DNA of 64,000 nucleotides from Deltaproteobacteria bacterium GWB2_55_19 (GTDB lineage: Bacteria > Desulfobacterota > GWC2-55-46), in the NCBI GenBank assembly GCA_001797465.1, contig MGPQ01000020.1, forward strand, positions 81,032 to 145,031, in the 5' to 3' direction. Below the pieces are notes generated by a model that did not search any database, was not told the DNA's origin, and worked only from the letters and a program-made list of their open reading frames with translations. Position numbers and translations under genes: made by a program. Positions 34,711 through 44,164 of this stretch are shown one piece after another. Positions within the stretch are counted from its first letter, which is position 1. Each line of letters opens with the position of its first letter.

Positions 34711-36000
34711 ATGAAGATGCCTGAGACGACCAATAAGGGAGACAAGACGGGGCAGGAGGGGTTTGTCCTGATACTCGCCCTCGTCACCATGCTCGCGATG
34801 ACGCTCATCGGTTTGAGCGTCATCATGAGCTCTACGACCGACCTTCAGCTCGCGAGGAACGACCGCGACGCCAAGCTCGCGTTCCAGCTCGCCGAGGCCG
34901 GCATAAACGAGGCCTCCGCGAGGCTCCACCTGTCGTCCTCCAACGCCAGGTATGTAGGCGAGGTCGAGGGCGAATCCGGTTACAGGACTGTAAGCTGGAA
35001 CGCCGCCAACGCGCTCGGCAAGGACTTCGGCTACAACGTCGGCGGCAACAGGAACAGCGCGGACAACCTCAACTACACGGTCAACATAAGCTATCTTGTC
35101 GAGGGCAACACGGAGAACTACTGCGACAGCAACAACACCGCCGACAACGCCCCCTTGACCGCGACGGTCCCGCCGGCTAGTTGCCCCAACAGCCCGGCGG
35201 AGGTCGTGATGTACGGCCAGGACTTTAACCTCGACGCGAGCTTGACGTATATCGAGTACGGTCTGCTCCCGGTCTATGAGATTACCTCCACTGGCACCTC
35301 CAACGGCGTGACAAGGACGGTAGTAGCCTACCTCGGCGAGAGCAACCTGAATACCGACTCTCAGTACCCGATATTCACCAACGGATGCGTGGACGCGAGC
35401 GGCGTACCCAATACCCTCACAGGCGACCCGTCGGTGCCGGGTAGCGACGTCGTCATGCAGGCGACCGGGTGCGCGTGCGACCCTCAGCTGAGCCTCTCAT
35501 GCAGTACAAGCACCGACCCGGTGGACATGAACACATATTTAGGCGACACGCTCGCCAACATCGCGACCTACTCCGACGAGTACCACTCGTGCAAGAGCGC
35601 GGGATGCAATACCGCCGGGGACGACATCCCCTCGAACGGCAGGCTCGATAACGGCGTCGTCCAGAACTGGGAGGGTGCCGACCCGACCGAGGGGGTGCTC
35701 CTCTTTATCGACAACTCCGGCGGCGAGGACGCCACGATAGGCGGCAACGTCAGCGGCGAGGGGATACTCATCGTTACCGGCAACCTCTCCATAAGCGGCA
35801 ACATCACCTGGGAGGGGCTCATCTACGTACTCGGGACCCTTACGGTCTCGGGCACTGTGGACGTCCACGAGGGGGGGATGATGACAGGATCGACCGTGCT
35901 CCTTAACGGCAACGTCACCGTAAACTACGACAGGGAAGAGCTCCTTGAGATGTCGAGGCAGACGTCCACCTCGGCGAAGATAGTCTGGAAGAGGCTCTGA
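34711..36000 (+). CDS. PilX-type minor pilin
   Basis: Minor pilin (429 aa) of the PilX_N group. GQEGFVLILALVTMLAMTLIGLSVIM gives a leader ending at Gly17. It lacks Glu at mature position 5, as Pseudomonas PilX does. NDRDAKLAFQLAEAGINEASARL continues the N-terminal helix. The C-terminal 110 residues form short parallel-beta-like repeats (GGNVSGEGILIVTGNLSISG, WEGLIYVLGTLTVSG), a common tail of PilX-like proteins. An out-of-frame open reading frame extends upstream into the giant pilin gene; the ATG at 34711, 11 bases after that gene, is the sensible start. Last gene of the operon, with a strong terminator downstream. Confidence 0.88.
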   Translation: MKMPETTNKGDKTGQEGFVLILALVTMLAMTLIGLSVIMSSTTDLQLARNDRDAKLAFQLAEAGINEASARLHLSSSNARYVGEVEGESGYRTVSWNAANALGKDFGYNVGGNRNSADNLNYTVNISYLVEGNTENYCDSNNTADNAPLTATVPPASCPNSPAEVVMYGQDFNLDASLTYIEYGLLPVYEITSTGTSNGVTRTVVAYLGESNLNTDSQYPIFTNGCVDASGVPNTLTGDPSVPGSDVVMQATGCACDPQLSLSCSTSTDPVDMNTYLGDTLANIATYSDEYHSCKSAGCNTAGDDIPSNGRLDNGVVQNWEGADPTEGVLLFIDNSGGEDATIGGNVSGEGILIVTGNLSISGNITWEGLIYVLGTLTVSGTVDVHEGGMMTGSTVLLNGNVTVNYDREELLEMSRQTSTSAKIVWKRL

Positions 36001-36087
36001 CGGTCACTGTGATTGGAAGCCATTACGTTCCGCGCCGTCACGCGTTTTGAGCGCATTCTCCTGAAAGCTGAAAGTGTAATAAACCGC

Positions 36088-36128
36088 ATGGGCCGCCGGG
36101 CTTTTCGCCCGGCGGCCCATGTTTTTTT
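36088..36128 (+). terminator. Strong intrinsic terminator of the pseudopilin operon
   Basis: A perfect 14-bp stem, ATGGGCCGCCGGGC (36088-36101) with its complement at 36107-36120, has a TTTTC loop and is followed by GTTTTTTT. It closes the sigma-54 operon. Confidence 0.95.
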
Positions 36129-36189
36129 GATTTCCTTAAAGTTTCCCATCGTTGCCCCGATATATAAACAGTGGCTTCAATTAGCGCCA

Positions 36190-36211
36190 AATTATATATA
36201 ATTATGATAAT
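36190..36211. promoter_or_regulatory. A/T-rich palindromes upstream of XRE-pilM
   Basis: AATTATATATAATT (36190-36203) is a perfect 14-bp palindrome, followed by ATTATGATAAT. They lie 14-35 bases upstream of the -35 element in an unusually A/T-rich tract of this GC-rich genome. They could be an UP element or operator, possibly for the XRE regulator encoded next. The remainder of this 335-base gap holds only the terminator and the promoter. Confidence 0.4.
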
Positions 36212-36224
36212 TTAAAAAAATGTA

Positions 36225-36253
36225 TTGACAATTTTGACATATTGGAATAGATT
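36225..36253 (+). promoter_or_regulatory. Sigma-70 promoter of XRE-pilMNOPQ
   Basis: Perfect TTGACA (36225-36230), 17-base spacer, TAGATT (36248-36253). A second TTGACA-like copy overlaps the spacer. Transcription would start near 36260, 76 bases before the XRE gene. Confidence 0.75.
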
Positions 36254-36335
36254 TCAATTAAATTGCCCAGGCCTTTGCGGGATTGCCGGAAACTTTTAAA
36301 AATTCCATTTAAGTTGTGACTTTAGTGCTTGCCAT

Positions 36336-36533
36336 ATGGCCAGAAATAAACTAAAAAATATACGAGAGAACCTGCTTCTGAGCAAATCCGAACTCGCTCG
36401 CAAGGCAGGCATCTCGCCGCTTACCGTAGACAGGATAGAGCGCGGCTTCCCATGCAGGGTGGACACCAAGAGGAAGATAATACACGCTCTGGGGCTGAAG
36501 GTAACGGACAAGGGAAAGGTCTTTACGGACTGA
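36336..36533 (+). CDS. XRE/Cro-CI-type DNA-binding protein
   Basis: A 65-residue single-domain helix-turn-helix protein: NIRENLLLSKSELARKAGISPLTVDRIERGFPCRV matches the Cro/C1 fold (helices 2-3 at about 17-38). It starts the pilMNOPQ transcript, ten bases before pilM, and is therefore a likely autoregulator or pilus-gene regulator. It has no sensing domain of its own. A possible operator is the palindromic A/T-rich DNA upstream. Its base use matches its neighbours, so recent phage origin is not indicated. Confidence 0.87.
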   Translation: MARNKLKNIRENLLLSKSELARKAGISPLTVDRIERGFPCRVDTKRKIIHALGLKVTDKGKVFTD

Positions 36534-36543
36534 CCGGGGGTAT

Positions 36544-37602
36544 ATGAATCTGCCGTTTTTGAAGAAAAAGGACGCCGTCGCCTTCGACATAGGCTCCAAT
36601 TCCATAAAGCTCGTCCAGATGAGCCAGACAAAGAAGGGATGGGAGCTTACCAAGCTCGGCATGGCCGAACTCCCGCCCGAGGCGATCGTCGACGGCTCCA
36701 TAATCGACTCCATGACGGTCACAAACACGCTTAAGGACCTCATCAGGGAGCACGGGGTCAAGGTCAAGGACGCCGTCTCCTCGCTCACCGGACACTCAGT
36801 CATCATAAAAAAAGTCAGTTTCCCCGCCATGTCCGAGGAAGAGCTCGCCGATTCCATCCAGTGGGAGGCCGAGCAGTACATCCCGTTCCCGATAACCGAC
36901 GTCAACATCGATTTTCAGATACTCGGCGCCGACACCGAGGGCAGGGGCCAGATGGACGTAATGCTGGTCGCGGTCAAGAAGGACGTCATAAACGACTATA
37001 CGAACGTCATCAAGGAGGCGGGGTTGAACCCCGTCGTCATCGACGTCGACTCCTTCGCACTCGAGAACATGATGGAGATAAACTACCCGGTGGCCCCAGG
37101 CGAGAACATCGCGATGGTGAACATCGGCGCCTCCATCACCTCCATAAGCGTCATATTCGCCGGGCTCACCATATTCACCCGTTCGATACCGATGGGCGGC
37201 AACCAGTTCACCGAAGAGATACAGAGACAGCTTAACGTGAGTTTCAAGGACGCCGAGGAGATGAAGACCGGGAAGAAGGCAGAGGGCGAGACGCCGATAG
37301 CCCCGGCTGTCGAGTCTATCGCCTCGAACCTCACCTTCGAGGTGAAGAGGTCGCTGGACTTTTTCCTCGGCGGCTCCCAGGGTTCTTACGTCAGCAAGAT
37401 ATACCTCTCCGGCGGCGGCTCGCTGGCGCCGGGGCTTAAGGACCTCATGCAGGAGAAGACCACCATCCCGGCGGAAGTGGTGAACCCGTTCAAGAATGTT
37501 GAGGCCAACCCCAAGCACTTCGACAAGGAAAAGCTCAAGGACTCGGCCCCGTTCTTCGCAGTGGCCGTGGGGCTTGCCACGCGGAGGTTCGCAGACAGAT
37601 GA
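36544..37602 (+). CDS. pilM: Type IV pilus assembly ATPase-like protein PilM
   Basis: Actin/FtsA-like cytoplasmic protein (352 aa) that binds the N-terminus of PilN on the inner face of the membrane. AFDIGSNSIKLVQ near the N-terminus is the phosphate-1 motif. ISSISVI-like and LSGGGSLAPGL near residue 300 form the second nucleotide-binding half. The N-terminal LPFLKKKD segment precedes the first strand as in other PilM proteins. It overlaps pilN by four bases (ATGA). Full family length. Confidence 0.95.
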   Translation: MNLPFLKKKDAVAFDIGSNSIKLVQMSQTKKGWELTKLGMAELPPEAIVDGSIIDSMTVTNTLKDLIREHGVKVKDAVSSLTGHSVIIKKVSFPAMSEEELADSIQWEAEQYIPFPITDVNIDFQILGADTEGRGQMDVMLVAVKKDVINDYTNVIKEAGLNPVVIDVDSFALENMMEINYPVAPGENIAMVNIGASITSISVIFAGLTIFTRSIPMGGNQFTEEIQRQLNVSFKDAEEMKTGKKAEGETPIAPAVESIASNLTFEVKRSLDFFLGGSQGSYVSKIYLSGGGSLAPGLKDLMQEKTTIPAEVVNPFKNVEANPKHFDKEKLKDSAPFFAVAVGLATRRFADR

Positions 37603-38171
37603 TCCGCATAAACCTCCTGCCCGTAAGGGCCGCAAAGAAAAAGGAATCGCTCCGGTTCCAGCTGACGGTAGCCGGTCTCGTGAGTTTTCTCGTCATCGTA
37701 CTGGCCCTCGGCGCGTACTTTACGGTGAGGAACGAGGCGGGCGGGCTGAAGGACCAGCTGGCGCAGGGCGAACAGGAGATCTCGGAGCTTAAAAAGAAGA
37801 TAGGCGAGCTCTCGAAGATAAAAGAGCAGAAGAGGATAGTAGAGGAGAAACTGAAGGTCATAACCAGTCTCGAGGCCGCGAGGACCGGCCCTGTCGAGCT
37901 CTTCAGGAAGATAGGCGAGGCCATACCTGAGAGGGCCTGGCTCGCCTCCATGAAGGACGAGGGGGCGGCTGTCGTCGTCAAGGGCTACGCCTCCGACGAC
38001 GAGGTGGTCGCGGACTTCATGAGGGGGCTTCAGAAGTTCAAGGACCTCGGGGTGGTCGAGCTGGAGGTCGCCCAGAGGCTGATCGAGAAGGAAACCGGCT
38101 CGGACCTCGTGGGCTTCACCATAAGGCTCGAGAAGACGATCGAGAAGCCCCAGCCCAAGGAGAAGAAATAA
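37599..38171 (+). CDS. pilN: Type IV pilus inner-membrane protein PilN
   Basis: Bitopic membrane protein (190 aa). The cytoplasmic N-terminal MIRINLLPVR motif docks into PilM. One transmembrane helix (about 24-44) is followed by a coiled coil (about 50-90) and a ferredoxin-like periplasmic domain, which pairs with PilO. Start ATG overlaps the pilM stop. Typical length and order. Confidence 0.94.
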   Translation: MIRINLLPVRAAKKKESLRFQLTVAGLVSFLVIVLALGAYFTVRNEAGGLKDQLAQGEQEISELKKKIGELSKIKEQKRIVEEKLKVITSLEAARTGPVELFRKIGEAIPERAWLASMKDEGAAVVVKGYASDDEVVADFMRGLQKFKDLGVVELEVAQRLIEKETGSDLVGFTIRLEKTIEKPQPKEKK

Positions 38172-38172
38172 C

Positions 38173-38781
38173 ATGGCCCTTGCGCTGCCTAAGATAAATC
38201 CGGAAATAATAATGAAGCTCCCGCTCCCGAAGCGGGCGGCGATACTCGCGGCGGTGAACGTCGTGGTCGTCGGGCTCATCTACTGGTTCCTCATAGGCCC
38301 CAAGTACGCTGAGGTCAAGGACCTCCGCGTACAGCTCCAGGACCTGAACGTCAAGCTGAACGAGAACAGGCAGATAGCCGCCGACATCCCGAAGTTCATT
38401 CAGGAAAAGGACGAGATGGAGCAGAAACTCAAGGCCGCGGTCGCCCAGCTCCCGAACGAAAAGGAGATCCCCGACCTCATAGACAGCATAAGCGAGGCCG
38501 GGCAGAGGGCGGGCCTCAAAATACTGCTCTTTAAGCCCGAACGCGAGAACAAGAAGGGCTTTTACGCGGAGGTGCCGGTCTCGATGATGGTGGAGGGCAG
38601 GTTTGAGAGCCTCTACGACTTCAGCGACAAGGTAGGCAAGCTCCCGAGGATAGTGAACATCAGCGGCATGGACATATTATCGATTGCGCACAAGAACAGG
38701 ATCCCACAGCTCAAAGCGAACTTCACGTCCACGACCTTCAGGTTCATACCGATGCAGGGCGAAGGAGAGCCTAAGAAATAA
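38173..38781 (+). CDS. pilO: Type IV pilus inner-membrane protein PilO
   Basis: Bitopic protein (202 aa) with a transmembrane helix at about 22-41 (AAILAAVNVVVVGLIYWFLI), a periplasmic coiled coil (about 50-90) and a C-terminal ferredoxin-like domain. It heterodimerises with PilN and contacts PilP. It begins one base after pilN and shares the TAATG junction with pilP. Confidence 0.94.
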   Translation: MALALPKINPEIIMKLPLPKRAAILAAVNVVVVGLIYWFLIGPKYAEVKDLRVQLQDLNVKLNENRQIAADIPKFIQEKDEMEQKLKAAVAQLPNEKEIPDLIDSISEAGQRAGLKILLFKPERENKKGFYAEVPVSMMVEGRFESLYDFSDKVGKLPRIVNISGMDILSIAHKNRIPQLKANFTSTTFRFIPMQGEGEPKK

Positions 38782-39302
38782 TGGCAAGGAGATTCGTAAT
38801 ACTCTTTTTAGCGGCGTCCCTCTCGCTCGCGATTACGGCCTGCAAGAAGGAAGAGCCCAAGCCGGAAGAGCCCATTAAAAAGGCCCAGCCTGCGGCGCAG
38901 GCCGCCCCGCAGGCCGCCCCAGCTTCGATAGACGCATCAGCGAAGGCGGATGCGAGTGTAGAGGCCTCCAGGCGCAGGAACCCGTTCCAGAGCCACATCC
39001 TTCTGCTCCGCGGGACCGCGGACGGCCCGAGGAAGATAAAGGGGCCGCTCGAATGCTGCGAGCTGGCCCTCTTCAAGGTGCACGCAATAGTAGCCGCCAG
39101 AGACGGCGCGTTCGCGCTCGCGCAGGCCCCCGACGGCAAGAGGTATGTCGTAAGGAAGGGCGACGTCATCGGCACCAAGGAAGGCAAGGTCATAAAGATA
39201 GACGGCAGGGCGATAACGGTAAGGGAGTTCACGAGGGACCAGGAAGGCAAGGTCATCTCGACAGATGACACCGATTTGAAGCTCCCTGCCGAAAGGAGAT
39301 AG
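38781..39302 (+). CDS. pilP: Pilus assembly lipoprotein PilP
   Basis: Lipoprotein (173 aa) that links the PilN/PilO complex to the secretin. A signal peptide ends in the lipobox LAITAC with lipidated Cys21. A low-complexity Pro/Ala/Lys linker (about 24-60) is followed by the HR-type beta domain (about 70-165) containing the family pattern RRNPFQ. ATG overlaps the pilO stop by one base. Confidence 0.93.
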   Translation: MARRFVILFLAASLSLAITACKKEEPKPEEPIKKAQPAAQAAPQAAPASIDASAKADASVEASRRRNPFQSHILLLRGTADGPRKIKGPLECCELALFKVHAIVAARDGAFALAQAPDGKRYVVRKGDVIGTKEGKVIKIDGRAITVREFTRDQEGKVISTDDTDLKLPAERR

Positions 39303-39378
39303 CCGTCCGGCACGGCCGCGGTCAGTTGTTTTTTTCGTTTTCCGGTTTGATCCAAGTAAGAGAAGCTCTGGAGGGCTT

Positions 39379-42186
39379 ATGCGTATGACAGACGATCGGT
39401 TGAGGCACGGCCTCATCGGCTCCATCCTTGCCGGCGCGCTTATCTTCACTGGTTGCGCCTCAACGGGGCCGAAGGACATAAAGGGGGACGTCGCGCCATC
39501 GAGCGTAGCCGGGGCTCCTGAGCCCCAAAAAGAGGCGGCCGCCCCGAACGTCGTCTCTGTCGAGTACATAAACGTAGTCGGCGACGGCGACAGGGTCATG
39601 ATAGCCACGACCGGGCCCGTCAAGTTTACGGCCTTCAGGCTATCCGAGCCCTCAAGGCTCATACTCGACCTCCCGGGCGTCAACCTCGACAAGGTCCCGG
39701 CCTCTCTCTCCGTGAACAACGCGTTCGTTGGAGAGATAACGTCGGCGACCTACGGGGAAGGCAAGGACATAGGCAGGGTCGTCATAGGGCTTAAGGACGG
39801 GGTCGACCACGACGTCAAATCCGGCGATAACAGCATACTCGTCAGCCTCGCCGCCCCTGTTTCAGCCGTTGCCCTCCAGCCCGTTGCTGAGACGGTGAAG
39901 GCCCCGGCGCAGGCCGCACTTGTTGAGCCGATAAAGGTCGAAGACCTTGCCCCCCAGGCGAAGCCGATGAAGCAGGCCTCAGCCGTCGTCAGGGTGGCCG
40001 AGTCAAGGGACGGAGAGAACACCGTCATAAGGATAGTGAGCGACGGGCTTCTCGGGAATTACAGCACGTTCGATCTGGACAGCCCCGGGAGGATCGTCAT
40101 AGACGTCTGGGATGTGGACAGTTCCATCGGCAAGGACGTGGTAAGGCTTGAAGGAAAGTATCTCAAGACCGTAAGGGTCGGGACCCACGCCGACAAGGCG
40201 CGTTTCGTCTTTGACGCGGCGGGTAAGAAGCTCCAGCCCCATTCGATAAAGCGCGTAGACGGCGAGATAGTCGTCACGATCGGGCCGAAGGTCGTGCCTG
40301 TCGTTGACGAGGCCGCGATGCCGTCCAGAAAGCCAGTCAAAAAGGCCGAGCAGGTAAAGACGGCCAAGGCGGAGAAAAACGCGGAAACTAAGAAGGAGGC
40401 CGCGGAGGCCCAGAAGGCCGCTGTGGCCGTAAGCGTTGTTGAGGGACCGAAGGCCGAGCCGGAAAAGACCGTTGAAAAGGCCGTAACGCCCGAGAATGCA
40501 TTAAGGGTCGAGAAGGTCGAGTTCAGGCGCGTCGAAGGCGCGGGCGCTCTCTCCATAGCCACGAACGCGAAGGCCGAGTACGATGTGAAAGAGTCCGCGG
40601 ACGGCATGACCGTTACGATAGACATCAAGGGCGCTACAATCTCCGAGGAGCTTACAAGGACGCTGGACGCCGGAAAGCTCAATACCCCGGTCGCGACCGT
40701 CAGCTCGTTCCAGGGCGCCGCTGAGCCCAAAGAGGTCCGCGTAATAGTGAAGCTCAGGGAAAAGGCCCCGTACACGGTAACGGACGGGGACGGCACGCTT
40801 AAACTGAATTTCGCTGCGACAGCCGCCGAGACGGCGCCGGCTGTAAAGGCGCAGTCCGAAGCGGATAAACCGGCGGATAAGGAAGCTCCCCTTCTGGCTG
40901 ATAAGCGCGAGTACACGGGCGCTAAGATAGACCTCGACATGATGGACGCTAACGTCAGCGACGTGCTCCGTCTCCTTGCCGAGATAAGCAACATGAACAT
41001 CATAGCCTCAGACGACGTAAAGGGCACGATATCGCTACGGCTCAAAAATGTGCCGTGGGACCAGGCCTTTGACATAATACTCCGTTCGAAGGACTTGGAC
41101 AGCGTCCAGGAGGGCAACGTCATAAGGGTCGCCCCGGCCACCAAGATAAGGCTGGAGAAGGAATCCGTCCTGGCCTCCCGCAAGGCGCAGGAGAAGCTTG
41201 AGAACCTCGACACTCACTTCATCCCCATCAACTACGCCACGTCCACCGACCTCATAAAGTCGGTCCAGAGCGTGCTTACCGAAAGGGGAACGGTCACTAA
41301 CGACATCAGGACGAACACCATCATAGTAAAGGACATCAAGGCCGGGGTCGAGGCGGCGAAAAACCTCATCACCAAGCTCGACACCGCGATACCGCAGGTC
41401 CTTATAGAGGCGCGGATAGTAGAGGCCTCAACGAGCTTCGCCAGGGACTTAGGGATACAGTGGGGCCTTGATTACGGCACCGGCGGCTCCACCTCGACGC
41501 AGACTTTCGGATCGAGCGGCACGACCGGCCAGGCGACCGACAGGATGCAGACGCCGAACTCGAACATACAGGTCTCCGGCGCAGACCAGTACGCTGTTAA
41601 CCTCCCGGCCTCCGGCAACGCAGGCACGCTCGGCGCGCTCGGTTTCCTCCTCGGCAGCGCCGGTTCCAATCCGTTCCTTCTGGACTTGAGGCTCTCGGCC
41701 GGCGAGTCTGAAGGAAGGCTCAAGACCATATCGAGGCCGAGGATCACGACGATGGACAACAAGGAGGCGAAGATCGAGCAGGGCGAGTCCATCCCCTTCG
41801 AGACGACCTCGTCGGCCGGCACCGCAACGACGTTCATCGACGCGAACTTAAGCCTGACCGTCACGCCCCACATAACGCCTGACGGGTCGGTCCTCATGAA
41901 GATAAAGGCGTCGAGAAACTCCATAGGCACGTTCAGGACCTCAGGCGGAGAGCCTTCGATAAACAAGAAGGAGTCCTCTACCGAGGTCCTCGTGAGGGAC
42001 GGCGAGACGACCGTCATAGGCGGGATAGTGATAACGGATAAGAGCGATTCCGATCAGGGCATACCGTACCTCCAGGACATCCCGCTCATCGGATGGCTCT
42101 TCAAGTCCAAGTCCGTCTCCGACTCCCAGACCGAGCTCCTTATCTTCATAACCCCTACCATCATAAAAGACAAGATCAAGGCCTGA
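39379..42186 (+). CDS. pilQ: Type IV pilus secretin PilQ
   Basis: Outer-membrane secretin (935 aa) through which the pilus emerges. The signal peptide has a lipobox (IFTGC, Cys26), so it is probably a lipoprotein. Three AMIN domains (about 55-155, 205-305 and 375-480), which bind peptidoglycan, are separated by Ala/Lys/Glu-rich linkers. An STN/N0 domain (about 515-585) and an N1-type domain lead to the secretin barrel (about 690-930; ITTMDNKEAKIEQGESIPF, VGGIVITD-type end). Three AMIN domains are more than in many PilQs. The next feature is a strong terminator. Confidence 0.95.
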   Translation: MRMTDDRLRHGLIGSILAGALIFTGCASTGPKDIKGDVAPSSVAGAPEPQKEAAAPNVVSVEYINVVGDGDRVMIATTGPVKFTAFRLSEPSRLILDLPGVNLDKVPASLSVNNAFVGEITSATYGEGKDIGRVVIGLKDGVDHDVKSGDNSILVSLAAPVSAVALQPVAETVKAPAQAALVEPIKVEDLAPQAKPMKQASAVVRVAESRDGENTVIRIVSDGLLGNYSTFDLDSPGRIVIDVWDVDSSIGKDVVRLEGKYLKTVRVGTHADKARFVFDAAGKKLQPHSIKRVDGEIVVTIGPKVVPVVDEAAMPSRKPVKKAEQVKTAKAEKNAETKKEAAEAQKAAVAVSVVEGPKAEPEKTVEKAVTPENALRVEKVEFRRVEGAGALSIATNAKAEYDVKESADGMTVTIDIKGATISEELTRTLDAGKLNTPVATVSSFQGAAEPKEVRVIVKLREKAPYTVTDGDGTLKLNFAATAAETAPAVKAQSEADKPADKEAPLLADKREYTGAKIDLDMMDANVSDVLRLLAEISNMNIIASDDVKGTISLRLKNVPWDQAFDIILRSKDLDSVQEGNVIRVAPATKIRLEKESVLASRKAQEKLENLDTHFIPINYATSTDLIKSVQSVLTERGTVTNDIRTNTIIVKDIKAGVEAAKNLITKLDTAIPQVLIEARIVEASTSFARDLGIQWGLDYGTGGSTSTQTFGSSGTTGQATDRMQTPNSNIQVSGADQYAVNLPASGNAGTLGALGFLLGSAGSNPFLLDLRLSAGESEGRLKTISRPRITTMDNKEAKIEQGESIPFETTSSAGTATTFIDANLSLTVTPHITPDGSVLMKIKASRNSIGTFRTSGGEPSINKKESSTEVLVRDGETTVIGGIVITDKSDSDQGIPYLQDIPLIGWLFKSKSVSDSQTELLIFITPTIIKDKIKA

Positions 42187-42210
42187 CGGCCTCTCTTTAA
42201 AACAAAAAAA

Positions 42211-42237
42211 AGCACCCCGGAAGGGGTGCTTTTTTTT
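42211..42237 (+). terminator. Intrinsic terminator of the pilMNOPQ operon
   Basis: AGCACCCC (42211-42218) and GGGGTGCT (42223-42230) form an 8-bp stem with a GGAA tetraloop followed by seven or more T residues. An A-rich run upstream could allow it to work on both strands. Confidence 0.93.
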
Positions 42238-42308
42238 GTTTTTTTCTCCCCTACTGTGTTATGTTAAAAAACGGTAAAAGGAAAAAATCCCGCGTTGGAT
42301 AAGGTATA

Positions 42309-43511
42309 ATGCTGAAGTTTCTGACCGCAGGCGAATCACATGGAAAAAGCCTTACGGCGATTGTGGAGGGCGCGCCTTCGGGCCTGCCCATCTCTCCCGC
42401 CGGGATAGACGCCGACCTTGCCAGGAGGCAAGGCGGCTACGGCAGGGGCGGCAGGATGAAGATAGAGACGGACGGCGTTGAGATAACCGCCGGCGTCCGG
42501 CACGGGCTTACGCTCGGGTCCCCCATCGCGCTTATCATAAGGAACAGGGACTGGGAGAACTGGGCGGACGTCATGTCTCCAACGCCGTCTCCGGGCTACG
42601 ATGAGTCGCGGGCGGTAACGAAGCCGAGGCCAGGGCACGCGGACTTGTCCGGCGGCCTCAAATACGACCACAGGGACCTGCGGAACGTTCTCGAGAGGTC
42701 GAGCGCGAGAGAGACCGCCGCGAGGGTAGCGGCAGGGGCGGTTGCCAGGCGCCTCCTCGACGAGTTCGGGATAAAGGTATACAGCTGGGTGACCGGCATC
42801 GGCGGCGTGGAATGGCAGAGGAGGGGCAACGCCCCTTTCGACAAGATATTTGACGGCGCCGAGGCGTCGGTTGTGAGGTGTCCCGACAAAAAGGCCTCCA
42901 GGGAGATGGTCGCGGCGATAGACCGCGCCAAAAAGGCGGGGGACAGCCTCGGGGGCGTATTCGAGGTCGTAGTCGCCGGCGTGCCGCCGGGGCTCGGGAG
43001 CCATGTCCAGTGGGACAGGAAGCTCGACGGGTCTCTTGCACGCGCGCTCATGTCCATTCAGGCGATAAAGGGCGTTGAGGTAGGCACAGGCTTCGGCGCA
43101 GGCGCTACCCCAGGCTCAAGGGTCCACGACGAGATATTCTACGGGAGAAAGGCGGATGCGGCGAAGGGTTCATATTGGCCAGCGCCCGGGGGTTTTTTCA
43201 GGAAGACGAACAACGCGGGCGGCATAGAAGGCGGGATGTCGAACGGAGAGTCCATAGTGCTCCGGGCCGTCATGAAGCCGATACCGACGCTCTATAAGCC
43301 GCTTAAGTCCGTTGACATAGCCACAAAGGAGCCGTTCAAGGCGTCTATCGAGAGGTCGGACGTCTGCGCGGTCCCAGCCGCGGCAATCGTCGCCGAGTCT
43401 GCGGTCGCCTTCGAGGTGGCAAGAGAGTTCCTTATAAAATTCGGCGGTGACTCGGTAAAGGAAATTGAAAGGAATTACAGGGGCTACCTCGGCCAGATAG
43501 CCCGTTACTGA
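42309..43511 (+). CDS. aroC: Chorismate synthase
   Basis: Last step of the shikimate pathway (400 aa): FMN-dependent trans-elimination of phosphate from [12 protein letters not shown] is at 8-15, and [15 protein letters not shown], which contacts FMN and EPSP, is near 130. MKPIPT and the C-terminal [13 protein letters not shown] are also present. ATG at 42309; only AAGG four bases before it. A TATAAT-like stretch overlaps the start codon but lacks a -35. First of aroC-aroK-aroB, a block usually linked to pilMNOPQ. Confidence 0.97.
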   Translation: MLKFLTAGESHGKSLTAIVEGAPSGLPISPAGIDADLARRQGGYGRGGRMKIETDGVEITAGVRHGLTLGSPIALIIRNRDWENWADVMSPTPSPGYDESRAVTKPRPGHADLSGGLKYDHRDLRNVLERSSARETAARVAAGAVARRLLDEFGIKVYSWVTGIGGVEWQRRGNAPFDKIFDGAEASVVRCPDKKASREMVAAIDRAKKAGDSLGGVFEVVVAGVPPGLGSHVQWDRKLDGSLARALMSIQAIKGVEVGTGFGAGATPGSRVHDEIFYGRKADAAKGSYWPAPGGFFRKTNNAGGIEGGMSNGESIVLRAVMKPIPTLYKPLKSVDIATKEPFKASIERSDVCAVPAAAIVAESAVAFEVAREFLIKFGGDSVKEIERNYRGYLGQIARY

Positions 43512-43607
43512 TCGCCGTGGCGGTAGTAGAGGCCAGGCCGGGGGCGCGCGGATCACGCCTTTTTTCCATTGCGGTCCGTGGCGTTCCGTAGAGAGTTGAC
43601 GGAGAAT

Positions 43608-44135
43608 ATGAATATCGTCCTGACCGGCTTTATGGGTACCGGCAAATCGACTGTCGGGAGGCTCCTTTCAAGGGAACTCGGGCTCAGGTTCATGGACCTG
43701 GATGAGCTTATCGAGAGGGAGGCGTCCCTTGAGGTAAAGGACATCTTCGAGGTCCACGGCGAGGCGCGCTTTCGTGAACTTGAGAGCGCGGTCATTGAGC
43801 GGCTCTACACCGGCGCGTACGGCAACGGAATAATCATCTCGACCGGCGGCGGCGCAATCCTGAACGAGAGGAACAGGGCGCTTCTGAAATCCTTCGGAAA
43901 GGTCGTTTGTCTAAGGGCTTCGGTCGACGAGATATTGAAGAGGGTGGGGGAAAGGACTGACAGGCCCCTCCTTGCGAGGCCTGACAAGAGAGAGACGATA
44001 GAGAGGCTCCTTAAGGAGCGCGACGATGCTTACGGGGACTCGGATATTTCCATAGACACTACCGCTCTTTCCATAGAGCAGGTGGTTGCGAGGGTCGTGT
44101 CTTTTGTTGAAACATCCGCAAAAACGCCGAGTTAA
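43608..44135 (+). CDS. aroK: Shikimate kinase
   Basis: ATP-dependent shikimate 3-kinase (175 aa from this start). The P-loop GFMGTGKST is at 7-15, the shikimate-binding MDLDELIE follows, and STGGGA and the LID region (RTDRPLLAR) are intact. An in-frame TTG at 43569 would add 13 residues and a TTG at 43596 four. The ATG at 43608 is chosen because it places the P-loop at the usual distance, although GGAG is close to it (three bases). It lies 96 bases after aroC. Confidence 0.95.
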   Translation: MNIVLTGFMGTGKSTVGRLLSRELGLRFMDLDELIEREASLEVKDIFEVHGEARFRELESAVIERLYTGAYGNGIIISTGGGAILNERNRALLKSFGKVVCLRASVDEILKRVGERTDRPLLARPDKRETIERLLKERDDAYGDSDISIDTTALSIEQVVARVVSFVETSAKTPS

Positions 44136-44164
44136 GATAAAAGCCTGATGGAGAGGATGAAAAG

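Noticed and set aside
42305..42310. TATAAT as aroC promoter
   Set aside because: It overlaps the aroC start codon and the -35 position holds only an A tract; probably chance.
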